Shown: one piece after another, positions 9,555 through 18,934 of the stretch
How the letters are laid out: every line of letters starts with the position of its first letter
Position numbering within the stretch: position 1 is the first letter of the stretch
From: Didymodactylos carnosus
Taxonomy: Eukaryota; Rotifera; Eurotatoria; Philodinida; Philodinidae
Length of the DNA stretch: 24,961 nucleotides
Direction of reading: 5' to 3'
Assembly: GCA_905250885.1 (NCBI GenBank)
Contig: CAJNOQ010002318.1
Span: 1-24,961 of the forward strand
The notes under the pieces: model-generated
Database searches by the model: none
What the model was told of the DNA's origin: nothing
The model's input: only the letters and a program-made list of their open reading frames with translations
Made by a program: the position numbers and the translations under genes

Positions 9555-11439
9555 TTATGGACGTCTCATAAAATATAGAGCTACAACAAACGTTGCTAAT
9601 ACACCACTTAACAGTATACCAATTGTCGACAGTTTCGAATTTGGTCCACAATCACGTAATATAACAAACTGAAAGAAACATAAATTTCATGAATACATAA
9701 TAAAATGGTGTTTTTCCTTATAACTATATAATCTTTTTCATACTTCTAAAAAAGTTTCTTATGAATTTTATTACAACTGTTTGAAGCTAACACCATCAGA
9801 CCCGTAGCCAGGGAGGGGGATTGAGGAGACCGATCCCCCACCTGAACTTTTGAAGAAATGATTTTTTCCTCGCTAAATGATATCAGACTTTCTATGTTTT
9901 TATACTGTCTATACTCTGTCCCGAAGATCCCATGGAGTCAGCTCACAATATTATGGCAGTCAAAATAAAACTGTGTATGTAAATAAACTTCGGAAAAGCA
10001 TTTTTTCGTCATGATAAGAAAAAAGAGAAACAGATTTCGTTTCCTACAGCTGAACATTTTTTTCTCAGTAACAAGTCGTATTGAATGAACAGTCTCAATA
10101 TTTCTAGTAGAAATGTTTTACTTTGTTTTACTCATTTATGAAAAGAAAAAGTTGCCAGTTGATATGAGCAAACAAACGCAAGTTTTTGTACAACACTTCT
10201 GCGCTCAACTAGAAAAAAATTTCATACTACCTCTGAACGGAAAAAGAATCGGTCCTCCCCTTGGCAAAAATTCTGGATACGGGCCTGAACACCATGTAAA
10301 TGTACGGTATTTTTTCTTAGAAAAGAAATGAGAAAGAGATGAACTATACATCTACAATCTGCTAACAGTTGAGCTAAGAAAGAATATGATATTTAATGAA
10401 CTTATGAATTATTCACACTTACCCATCCACCTTTTCTTACAATCCATGGTGCAACGATTTCTCGTACAAAACGAACCGTCCAGTCGACAATCATTTTCAT
10501 TACTGACGTTTCTTCTGTTAATGACTACAAGGACAAAACAGGCAAAATAGAGACTATCGGTTAAGATAAATCGTTTGTAACAAACCTTCATAATAAGTTT
10601 ATATGCAAAATAAAACAATGTTACGATGCGTCCCCAATTATAAATACCATCATTGAATAATTCTTTGGCAACATCACTAAATGTCTCATATGGACTATGA
10701 AGTGGAACCTGTTCAACCATACTACAAAAAAGAGAAAAGGCGTATATTTGCAGTTTTGCCAAATGAATTGTGAGAAGCAAAAGCGTTAAAGATTTTGAAA
10801 CAAGCAAGATTTATAGCAGAAAAAAAAAGATGCTAAAGCGAACAGCCACTGAGAGTTTTCAGTGCTTCTCAGGTTTATTACGCACCACATAACATCGATA
10901 TTCTGAAAATAGTTAAATTATTGGAAAATTCTACTAAAAATTCCTTTTTTTATCAATTAATAAATAAACATACCTTTTTAGACGTATGTCTTGATCTAAT
11001 TCATCACCAATCAAACGTAATGTTTGTGCAATCATTTGTATTTGTCGATATTGCGGTACTAAAAACACATCAAGCTCAACATAATTGTTTAAAATTTTGC
11101 CCGTATTCCCCGCACTTACATGATAATGGATCAAAATCGAGTATAGGTTTGACAAGACCAAGATCGACACCATCATCAGCAGCTCGTTCGAGAATAAATT
11201 CTTCCAATATATATCGTGTTTCTTCGCTAACATCTTCAACACTTGTCTGATACGCCCTATCATCATTATAATTCGTGGCTACAAAATAAATATATTGAGA
11301 CATGAAGTAATACTTTTTAACAAAACAAGTATTTACGTATATGTGGTATGGGAATAAAATTCATCGAATAGACATCCGGTATAGTATTTTCGTTACCAGT
11401 CATCGTTTGATTGCCACGCTGTTTTCTAGTCGATGCCAT
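9555..11439 (-). CDS. Bcl-2 family apoptosis effector (BAX/BAK/BOK type), 232 residues
   Basis: Exons in transcript order: 11439-11337, 11278-11120, 11058-10974, 10721-10586, 10524-10423 and 9668-9555; all phases join. Helix 1 (BH4-like) is ETRYILEEFILERA (about 54-67). BH3 is IAQTLRLIGDELDQDI (97-112) with the core LxxxGDEhD. BH1 is ELFNDGIYNWGRIVTLFYFA (136-155), close to BAX. BH2 ends in FVREIVAPWIVRKGGW (180-195), close to BOK. The last exon encodes a hydrophobic anchor (about 210-229) followed by a basic RRP end. This is the set-up of a pore-forming effector that permeabilises the mitochondrial outer membrane in apoptosis. Length fits the family (about 190-230). Introns are 58-61 bp except intron 3 (252 bp) and intron 5 (754 bp), which holds a hAT-type element. 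A splice acceptor lies 34 nt before the ATG. Which of BAX, BAK or BOK it is cannot be settled by eye. Confidence 0.92.
9789..10295. mobile_element. Non-autonomous hAT-type transposon (491 bp) with perfect 8-bp duplications
   Basis: The element spans 9797-10287 between identical 8-bp direct repeats AACACCAT (9789-9796 and 10288-10295). Its terminal inverted repeats are CAGACCCGTAGCCAG (left) and CAGGCCCGTATCCAG (right, read inward), matching at 13 of 15 positions. Subterminal GGAGACCGAT and GGAGGACCGAT are also shared between the ends. Near the left end GGGGGAT and ATCCCCC can form a hairpin. The 8-bp duplication and CAG-starting ends indicate the hAT superfamily. The interior has no transposase; the open frame at 10113-10331 runs across its right end and is not a gene. 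It lies in the last intron of the Bcl-2 family gene. Confidence 0.9.
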
Positions 11440-11473
11440 TTTTGTTAGAAATGATACACCAAGCGATGACAAT

Positions 11474-12974
11474 CTGAAAACAATTTGAAACAAACAAAAG
11501 AACAATAAATTTTGATAGTTTCACTGTCTAAGCCTATTGAAAATAATGCAAAAAGATGATGCATAGATTTAGTAGGCTTGCAAATCAAGAGGAGATCGAT
11601 ATACAAAAGGATAAGTTGAGCAGGTATCAATCAACACGTCGTTCATTCCATCTAAAATCCAATTCAAATTTAAACTAAAAATGAAAAAAAACAACAGCAT
11701 TGTGAGTCATCTCCGCGTGACTTGTGCATTTCGTCACAAGTTTAGCCAATCTACTCGCTCGAATAGATGTCACTAAGTGTCATAGATGTTATAATCAAAA
11801 GTTGAACGTTAGGAATACTATCAGTTTATCGAAATTGACAGTTTATAAAAGCTCTGTTTGAAGCTATCAGTTTTTACGATGAACCGTAGATGCCGCTCTA
11901 CAAATCGTCGTTAATTGATACTTATTAACGTCATGTTCTAAGATTGAACAGTAAGATGTATGAATTATTTACTCACCTATTCAATCTCCGTTTTATACTC
12001 ATTCATACTAGCTCTTTTTACTTTTACTTGAGTTCACTGCTAAAGTTACGTTTCACGTATCAGTGTAAATGTATTCAAACAACTTACCTATAAAGAAATA
12101 GTAATCGATTTGATTTCTGATAATGAACTCACTGATAATTTGTTTTACTTTATATACGAAAAATATGAACTATCCCAACTCTTAGAAAAAGGAAATCTTT
12201 GAATTTTCTCTATTATGTCTATAATCGTCATAGTTTACATAATACTATCGTTCGTCAATAGGTATTGATAAGAGAATAATCGGAAATGGGAGTTACCAGT
12301 CATTGTCATTTTTACATATCATGAAAATGATTATTCTAATTTGAAGAAGTCTCGTGTTCATCACATTTTATTCTATATCTAGGTCTAACTGCCGGAAATC
12401 AGGAATCGTTGATACTAAAGTCTTATATACGTTGAATTTTTACAGAAAAAATGTATAAGGAAGCTTTTTATACCGGAACATGCTCACATGATCAACATCA
12501 AGTCAGAAATCATGATCAGGATTCGTCTAAACACTAGTCCCTTTTCTAAAACTAGAATATTTTTTTCAATAATCAATGTCTAATCTATTAGGTCATTCTA
12601 AGAACATCCGATTATTTCGATCACTTTTTACTAGTTTTTGCCAGATAGCCTGATGCGTGATGTTGAGTATAGAGAATAGTTTGACAACAATTACTGTCGA
12701 ACGCGTACAAGTAAACCTGAAGCTTGTTTTAGTCAATTTTAAGAAAAAAAGTGTATTCTATAAAAATGTAGGTGTTTCTGATAAAAAATAAAATTGTTTC
12801 AAGTGTTTATTTTAAATTGTTTGACTAATTTGACTTTCGTTTAATTTTTTCAATAAAAGCAATAACAGAAGAATATGTAACGAAAAAAAATTAATAAAAA
12901 TAGATAAATTTGAAAAATAAGAAGAAAGAAAGTCAAAAACACATGAGACAAAATTACCGAAGAACATTATTCGA
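11474..12974. other. Intergenic stretch between two minus-strand genes
   Basis: These 1.5 kb lie between the 5' end of the Bcl-2 family gene and the 3' end of the PDK1 gene. I found no gene, RNA gene or clear repeat. The part near 12770-12960 is extremely A/T-rich, as expected of a 3' flank. The promoter of the Bcl-2 family gene should lie here, but no element is recognisable. Confidence 0.5.
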
Positions 12975-15900
12975 TTATAATTCAGTGACAGGCACTATAT
13001 CTTGTTTTCCATTCGAGTTACCTATGCTAGATACTGAGTCAATTTTCGCTAATGGGTTAGAGCCGTAGTATTCAATGTGAATATCACATAAATCTTGACA
13101 CCATCCGACTGCATTGTGATTTGGATCAGTTAGATGATACGATCGTCCAGGCTGAAATAAAATGTTACAGACGTGAATAAGAAGAAAAGGCAATTATTAA
13201 TCATACATACGACGTTAACAAGAAATGTTTTTGAATCTTTCTGCTCAATACGTAGTTCATCAGTCCTAGAACACAGATAAAAATTAGTATTAGCTGTTAA
13301 GCCTGTAACCAGCAAAAGGTTTACTAACCAAGGTATCGTTCCTTTAAACTCCATTACTGCTGGATCAACATAATAAATACCGGGACCCTCAGTAATTAGA
13401 AACATTCGTTTGCGTGCAAAAAGACCCTGTCAAATATAACGAAGAATAAAGCTTATCAATCGTATGGTAGATTTAACCTAATATCACGTGAAAAACAAGA
13501 TATTTTAGCATTTACCTTCTTTTTCTCCAGAAGACCTTGTTTGATAATAAGATTATTCTGTACAAAAGGATGATATATATTATGCAATGCTTGGTTTGAT
13601 AATTGCTCATCGTAGTCATTTATTTTGCTTCTGTAGGAAAAGATTTTCTCTAATTAGCTTTCATCATGTAGAAAAAATAACACTCGGCATGGCCAGCTAA
13701 CTCGGCTACTGGAGTGAAATTTGGTGACGGTTTTTTTGCATTTTGTTTCTCTTATAATTTTCGAAAGGTAAGAAACTCAGAGATCTGAAACGTCTTAAAC
13801 TAAAGAGAAAATTGTGCTAAAGATTTTGAGACGTTCTCACGTTCTTCCGTTCAAAAACTATGACAAAAATACAAATACCTACTTCTTCGGCGGGAAATTT
13901 TTAGCACAATTTTCTCTTCAGGGATGTTTCTGGTCTCTGGGCTTCCCATCCTTCGAAAATTATAAGAGAAAAAAAATGCGAAAAAACCGTCACCAAATTT
14001 CACTCCAGTAGCAGCGTTAGCTGACCATGCCGCATTCATACTTTCGATTTGAAAGTACATATGATGATTTGTTTGATAAAATTAAATTGCTACTGTTGTT
14101 ATTATTCCTATTTAGATTAACACCATCGATATTTGATGAATTCACAGCGGCATTATTCGAAGATTGAGAACTATAAGATGAGCTTGATGTTGATGAGTTT
14201 TTATTTTGTGTTGACGATGTGGATTGTTTATCTATGGCAGATGTTATTTTTGCTCCTGTGTCGTTATTATCGGCCATTTTTAATCCAATCAATCGAGCTT
14301 GAACATCTCCATCATATCCCGGTTTCATATTTTTCAGCTGAAAATAAATGAACAATGTAAAATCAAATAAAAACAACAATGTACAACTTGTGCATTGTTG
14401 TTTTTATTTGATTTTACATTGTTTTACATTATTTAATAAAAGATGTAAAAACAATAAAACTATATTAATTCAACTAAACACAACATTTTCTTAATGATCT
14501 GAAACATAGACAGTCCTCGTCTTATCTGACTACGAGTAGAGATGTTGGCCGATAGACTTTTCGTCGGCGTGAAGAACGCAAAAGAAATTTGCAATGGGCG
14601 GCGGACATTGCGTTTATTTCTACAGAAATTTCGACCTTCAAAAAATTTGCTGCATCGGCGGCGCACCTAACATCTCTGACCACGAGGTTTTGACAACCTT
14701 TTCCACACCGATACCTAGCGGCATCTTCAGCGTTCTTTTTTTTAATAATATTTATTCATTCATTATTAACAACTGTAATGTTAAAATCTTTCAACCACGT
14801 CTTGAACATATATGTATAGCTAATTTAAATAAAAAAGCTTGTATGACTTTATCGATTGAAAAATTCGTTGAATAGATGAGGATACTCAAATCCAAAAATG
14901 ATGAAATAATTACACATTTTCAAAACCCAAGAACAGATTTTGACTAACAGATATAAGGATCTTACACAAACAATTGATATGCAAAATATGATAGTGAATA
15001 TGAAGCAACAATTACTTATTCAATTCTCATTATTTTATCAACAAACAACAGTCATCATTAAATTTAACCAATAAGCTTTCATCAACAGTTGAACAACTAA
15101 ATGTCGAGTTGAATATTGAGGGACCTCAGATCTTCTGATTTTCGCAGAAAAATTCTGATTTTTGCAACTTTTTCTGCTCTGTGTTGTTCTAAGATCTATT
15201 GATTTTCTGATTTTCTTACTTAGATCTGGTATCAACTGCCTCGAACAAGACTATAAAGCTAGTGATAGTTATCGAAATTAATAGCTTTTGTGTTTGTGTG
15301 GCGAGAAGGATTCAGTAGCGATGAATTTGATGGATTATTACATCGTGATGCCTTTCTCTCTTCTGTGGCTCTTGCTCAGGTTGGTCATATAGGTGATTTC
15401 TCTCTAGCTCAACATAATTCTTCTCTGTTTCTTCTTCTGTGTCAAACAGTTCTGTTTCTGACTTGTTGAATTGATATCAATTGAATTAATCCACATCAAT
15501 TTAACAAGTCGCTTTAAATAGTGTAATGCTAGTGTAGGAAGAATTGAACCCTTTAGTATTTCCAACTTTCTTTTTTTAATTCCATTCTAGCATATTTGTC
15601 GATGTTTGTGGTCACCGTCTTTTTGAAATCAGAGAACGTTGCAGCTATTTAATGCACAGTTCAATCGGAAATAGGGCAATAGTCAGATAGTGTGATATTA
15701 AGTATATGTCCCTCAATATCAACGCTCGTTGAATTAATCGTGTAAAAAAGTTTCTCTTTGTTTCTTATTTCAATCTACTTGAGTAGGTTTTCTTTTTTAA
15801 TGCACCAGAGTATGTTCCAAATGAAATCACTAACTAACTTTAATAGAATGCAGTAATACTCATACATCTTCATCGCTGATGGTGAATGAGTTTATATTTG

Positions 15901-17936
15901 ACGAATCGTTTGATCGTAATGGAGATATTTCTTTCTGTAAATTATTCCAAGGTACTCCAATAAAAAAGTCATGTGATTTCAATGAGATAAAACCACCAGT
16001 TTCTTCTGAGCCCAAACGTTCACTTGGTGTAAGAACCTTAATAAATCAGATGATATTTGCGATAGACATGCTTCATTCTCTACTTACAACTAATTTACGG
16101 ATAATATCCGCAATCAGTGGTGGGAGATCATCCGCCAATGTGTAACCAGCACGAGCAACAGCGTTATAAATATCATATTCATGACTAAAAACGACAAACA
16201 TATTTTTTCTTTCATTTGTTAAACTTAAATCATAAAAATACTTACTAGCCTGTAAAGAGATGAAGACCAGTCGCCATTTGATAAATAATACATCCCAATG
16301 ACCACAAATCTGATCTTAAAAAAGTTTTCTTTCACATAGTTTATTTAGACTGACGAGGGAAGGCCCTGCAAGTGTCTAATCGCGTTTTGAATAAAACATA
16401 TGTAGATATATGTAATCGATGATGCTGATTCCGAATATCATGATGGAAGAAGGCATGTGAGCGTTTGCTCTAGATCCGAAACCTTTTTAGTCAGTAATCG
16501 TTTTTGACCATGCCAGTTTATAGAGTACGTCAAATTATCTCTACGAAAAAATTTTCGTCGGTATTAAATAAGTTTTAACGAAGTTATATAACAGTTATGT
16601 AACAGCAGCTATTTTTAAATATCTTTGGCAGCATCAAGGGTTAATAATCGTTCTCAAATATTATTAGGATTTATTCAAAATATATTATAGTATGATTGAT
16701 TTACTCAAAATAGCTGCTGTTACAATTCCATTTCATAACTCCGCTAAAACTTAGTGGCGAAAAGTCTTTCGTAGAAGTAATTTGACGTACTCTATAAACT
16801 GGCATGGTCAAAAACGATTACTGACTAAAAAGGTTTTGGATCTAGAGCAAACGCTCACATGCCTCCTTCCATCATGATATTCGGAATCAGCATCATCGAT
16901 TATATATATCTACATATGTTTTATTCAAAAAGCGATCAGACACTTGGAGGGACCTTTCCTCATGAACGATATTTCGTTGAAAAGGAAGATCTTCTGGTAC
17001 AAAAGGGAATACGAGTTTAGCAAAAATTCTGCATTACATTAAACGTACCCATAATGAACTGGTTTTCTACTGAGTATTTCTGGTGCAACAAATTGTGCTG
17101 TGCCAACAAATGAATTTAATCGTTTTAGCTTCTTTTCATCACCAACTGTTAAGTAAGACAAAAAAATAATTATCTACTTTAATGTCCAGACAACTTTCAA
17201 AAATACACACTGTTACTATCGTCAGTGTTACTAGATCGTTGTTGGATTTGTTCATCATCCAATATCCTTCCAGATCCAAAATCTGTCAATTGTATATGAA
17301 AAGTATCGGTTAATAAAATATTTTCAGGTTTAAGATCGCGATGAATGACTTTTTTCGAATGTATATATTCAATTGCTTCTAAGATTTCGGCTGTATAAAA
17401 CCGTGTCACATTCTCGGGAAAATATTTTAGTTCTGTTATGTGATGAAGCAGATCACCATTCGGACAATAGGTGAGTCCATAATCTATAAACGTAATAAAG
17501 ATGAATGTGATGCCTCTTCAAATGATAGACAAACTTACATAATGTTTTTTCATCTTGAAATGTACAATATAATTTTACAATATAAGAACTATCCATCAGA
17601 CGTGCTAATATTTCTTTTTCACGAAACACTTGTGCAACTTTTTTGCAACGTGTAACCAATTCTTTACTAACGGCTTTTACTAAATACAGAAAAAATCTCT
17701 AGATAAATTGAATCTGCTTCACCTACAAATTCACTGACTTGCTAGTTGACGGTTAGTAGCAGTTTCAATAGCCAAAAATACCTAAAATAAAAGAAAACAA
17801 TAGATATCTGTAGTATTTATAACGTAGTTCCTACCGTAGAGTATGATCCATTTCCAATTTCTTTTATAAACTTAAAATCTTTAACAGTCCTTTTTGGTAT
17901 GTCACGACGCGATGACGGTGGTATTTCATCCGTCAT
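12975..17936 (-). CDS. PDPK1: 3-phosphoinositide-dependent protein kinase 1, 577 residues
   Basis: Thirteen exons in transcript order: 17936-17835, 17781-17739, 17679-17539, 17483-17211, 17145-17049, 16314-16246, 16184-16088, 16036-15866, 14337-14042, 13630-13516, 13426-13329, 13265-13211 and 13151-12975; all phases join. The kinase domain (about 21-300) has the glycine loop GNGSYST, catalytic Lys in AIK (K50), HRDLKPEN (143-150), DFG (163-165), the PDK1 activation-loop signature NSFVGTAQF with Ser198 matching human Ser241, then APE and SDLWSLGC. A Ser/Asn-rich linker (about 330-430) precedes a PH domain (about 452-555) with KKKGLFARKR and [13 protein letters not shown]1 phosphorylates the activation loop of AKT, S6K, SGK and PKC kinases at PIP3-rich membrane. 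The N-terminus is about 60-70 residues shorter than human. An acceptor lies 3 nt before the ATG. Introns 5, 8 and 9 (734, 1528 and 411 bp) hold repeats; the others are 51-89 bp. Confidence 0.96.
13685..14032. mobile_element. Foldback element (348 bp) in PDK1 intron 9
   Basis: The left arm (13685 to about 13827) and right arm (about 13894-14032) are highly similar inverted copies of roughly 140 bp. They share GGCATGG, CTACTGGAGTGAAATTTGG, TGACGGTTTTTT, TTATAATTTTCGAA and AGAGAAAATTGTGCTAAA in order. Only about 65 bp separate the arms. The element's right end lies 9 nt from the exon 9/intron 9 boundary (donor GT at 14041-14040). Removing 348 bp from the 411-bp intron leaves 63 bp, the normal intron size here, so the insertion explains the whole enlargement. 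No clear target-site duplication was found. Open frames at 13814-14011 and 13851-14060 lie within it and are not genes. Confidence 0.85.
14351..14423. repeat. Perfect 31-bp palindrome next to a splice acceptor
   Basis: Arms 14351-14381 and 14393-14423 are exact reverse complements over 31 bp, with an 11-nt loop (TACAACTTGTG). The hairpin begins 12 nt from the acceptor AG (14339-14338) of PDK1 exon 9, where the branch point and pyrimidine tract should lie. In RNA this would be a very stable stem. Confidence 0.95.
14529..14686. mobile_element. hAT-like MITE (142 bp)
   Basis: The element spans 14537-14678. Its ends are inverted: TAGAGATGTTGG on the left and CAGAGATGTTAGG when the right end is read inward. 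It is flanked by 8-bp near-identical repeats, ACTACGAG (14529-14536) and ACCACGAG (14679-14686), 7 of 8 matching. The interior is GC-rich compared with its surroundings (GGCGGCGG, GGCGGCGC). The duplication length and CAGAGATG end suggest hAT. One mismatch in the duplication suggests some age. Confidence 0.7.
14760..15130 (+). pseudogene. Remnant of a coiled-coil coding sequence
   Basis: Within PDK1 intron 8, antisense to the gene, the plus strand shows coding-like pieces in more than one frame. They include [20 protein letters not shown], then [13 protein letters not shown], then [19 protein letters not shown] and [16 protein letters not shown]. The Leu/Ile/Gln spacing suggests one former coiled-coil protein. 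I do not recognise the parent gene. It has no complete reading frame and no start, so it is probably a captured gene fragment in decay. Confidence 0.35.
16355..16961. mobile_element. Large foldback element (607 bp) in PDK1 intron 5
   Basis: The left arm (16355 to about 16615) and right arm (about 16705-16961) are inverted copies of roughly 260 bp with few differences. Shared blocks include CAAGTGTCT, TTGAATAAAACATATGTAGA, ATCGATGATGCTGATTCCGA, GAGCGTTTGCTCTAGATCC, TAGTCAGTAATCGTTTTTGA and TGTAACAGCAGCTATTT. About 90 bp lie between the arms. There is no coding capacity. Target-site duplications are not clear at the GAGGGAAGG/GAGGAAAGG ends. The arms are much longer than those of the hAT MITEs here, so this is a separate family. 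Confidence 0.88.
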
Positions 17937-17939
17937 TCT

Positions 17940-18934
17940 CTAGAAAAAAGTTGAAAACTAGCAGATCAGTAGAAATCCAGACTACACTGAGATAACTTTA
18001 CAAACTTTACTCTACATATTTGCCTCTCGTAAGCATAAGTTCAGTCCTCTGCCATCATTTACCACCTAGTCAAACTTATTGGCTTTTGTTTTATTCTAAA
18101 GTTTGTTGGACATAATAAAAGTATCGCTCATCTTACTACAGCAAGCATTCTGTACAAAGATATCAATGTCAATCAAGTTTAAATGTTTCATTGAGAAAAT
18201 TCAACTTTACCGTAAAGTTGTAGTTTTGTCTAATCTTGTGCAGAAAAATCGAAAAAATTTGATTTTTGGTGATATAATAAATAGCTTTTGGTCAAATATT
18301 AGATCTATCGTGCATTCCAGTTAAACATTTCCTGTAACAAGCGCCTGAAACAGCTGGGCCCAGACATAACCTTAAAGAAAATCTGATATTGCTTTTCTTT
18401 TCTCCGTGACAGGGGACTGAAGTTAAACTAAACTGACTATCGATATTTTCGACATTTGACAATATCATCAACTCAGTACATGCGGAGAGTTGTGAGGAAG
18501 TCGCCTTTGACCTGTTAAAGAGATTTGAAATTTCAAAACTGCTGATCCAGAATATAACATACGACAACTTTGACTTTTGCAAAGAGATAAATATGTAAAG
18601 ACATAGACATTCTTAATAAACTGTTTAGAAATACAATATTGTTTAGAAAAAGCGTACATCAACTGTGTAGAACACAGAACATTCATTAATTCAACAAATA
18701 GAAAATTTCGAAATCGCATATCTCTTCATCTTGATAAAAGAAAACACAAAAATAACATCCTAGAAAAAGAACGGAAATAAAAACGAATCGAGATCATTGA
18801 CTCGGAGAATGTTTAAACTTTGTTGTGTTTTACATGTTTACAAAAAAAACACACTAATAACAAACACACAATCACATACGACCAATCTATCAAAAACAAA
18901 TAGTCTAGAAAAAAAGACAAATAATCATTGTTTA
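17940..18934. other. Intergenic stretch upstream of the PDK1 gene
   Basis: About 1 kb lies between the PDK1 acceptor-ATG and the 3' end of the SAP/zinc-finger gene. It should hold the PDK1 promoter. A small perfect hairpin (CAACTTTA, CCG, TAAAGTTG) lies near 18205. Open frames at 18103-18324, 18292-18582 and 18468-18719 have no splice support or motif and I do not accept them. Confidence 0.5.

Larger units (their letters stand above)
14338..15865 (-). other. Long intron 8 of the PDK1 gene
   Basis: This 1528-bp intron separates the end of the kinase domain from the linker exon. It contains, from the linker exon outward, a perfect 31-bp palindrome (14351-14423), a hAT-like MITE (14537-14678), remnants of a coiled-coil coding sequence on the plus strand (about 14760-15130), short AGATCT/CTGATTTT repeats (about 15130-15235) and otherwise plain AT-rich sequence. 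The same-phase exons on either side (phase 0) join directly, so no extra coding exon is required. Confidence 0.75.

Noticed and set aside
10113-10331. Open frame of 72 codons
   Set aside because: It is made of the right half of the hAT-type element plus flanking intron.
10722-10973. Search for an element in the 252-bp intron 3 of the BAX-like gene
   Set aside because: Only a very short imperfect palindrome (CACTGA..TCAGTG, about 10847-10864) is present; this intron is long without a clear insertion.
13814-14060. Open frames on both strands inside PDK1 intron 9
   Set aside because: They arise from the mirrored arms of the foldback element.
15109-15726. Inverted GTTGAATATTGAGGGAC-like ends about 600 bp apart in PDK1 intron 8
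   Set aside because: Arms are under 20 bp, sequence diverges at once inside, and no duplication flanks them; not enough to call an element.
18103-18719. Three overlapping open frames upstream of the PDK1 gene
   Set aside because: No splice sites, no motifs, mutually overlapping on both strands; chance frames in AT-rich DNA.
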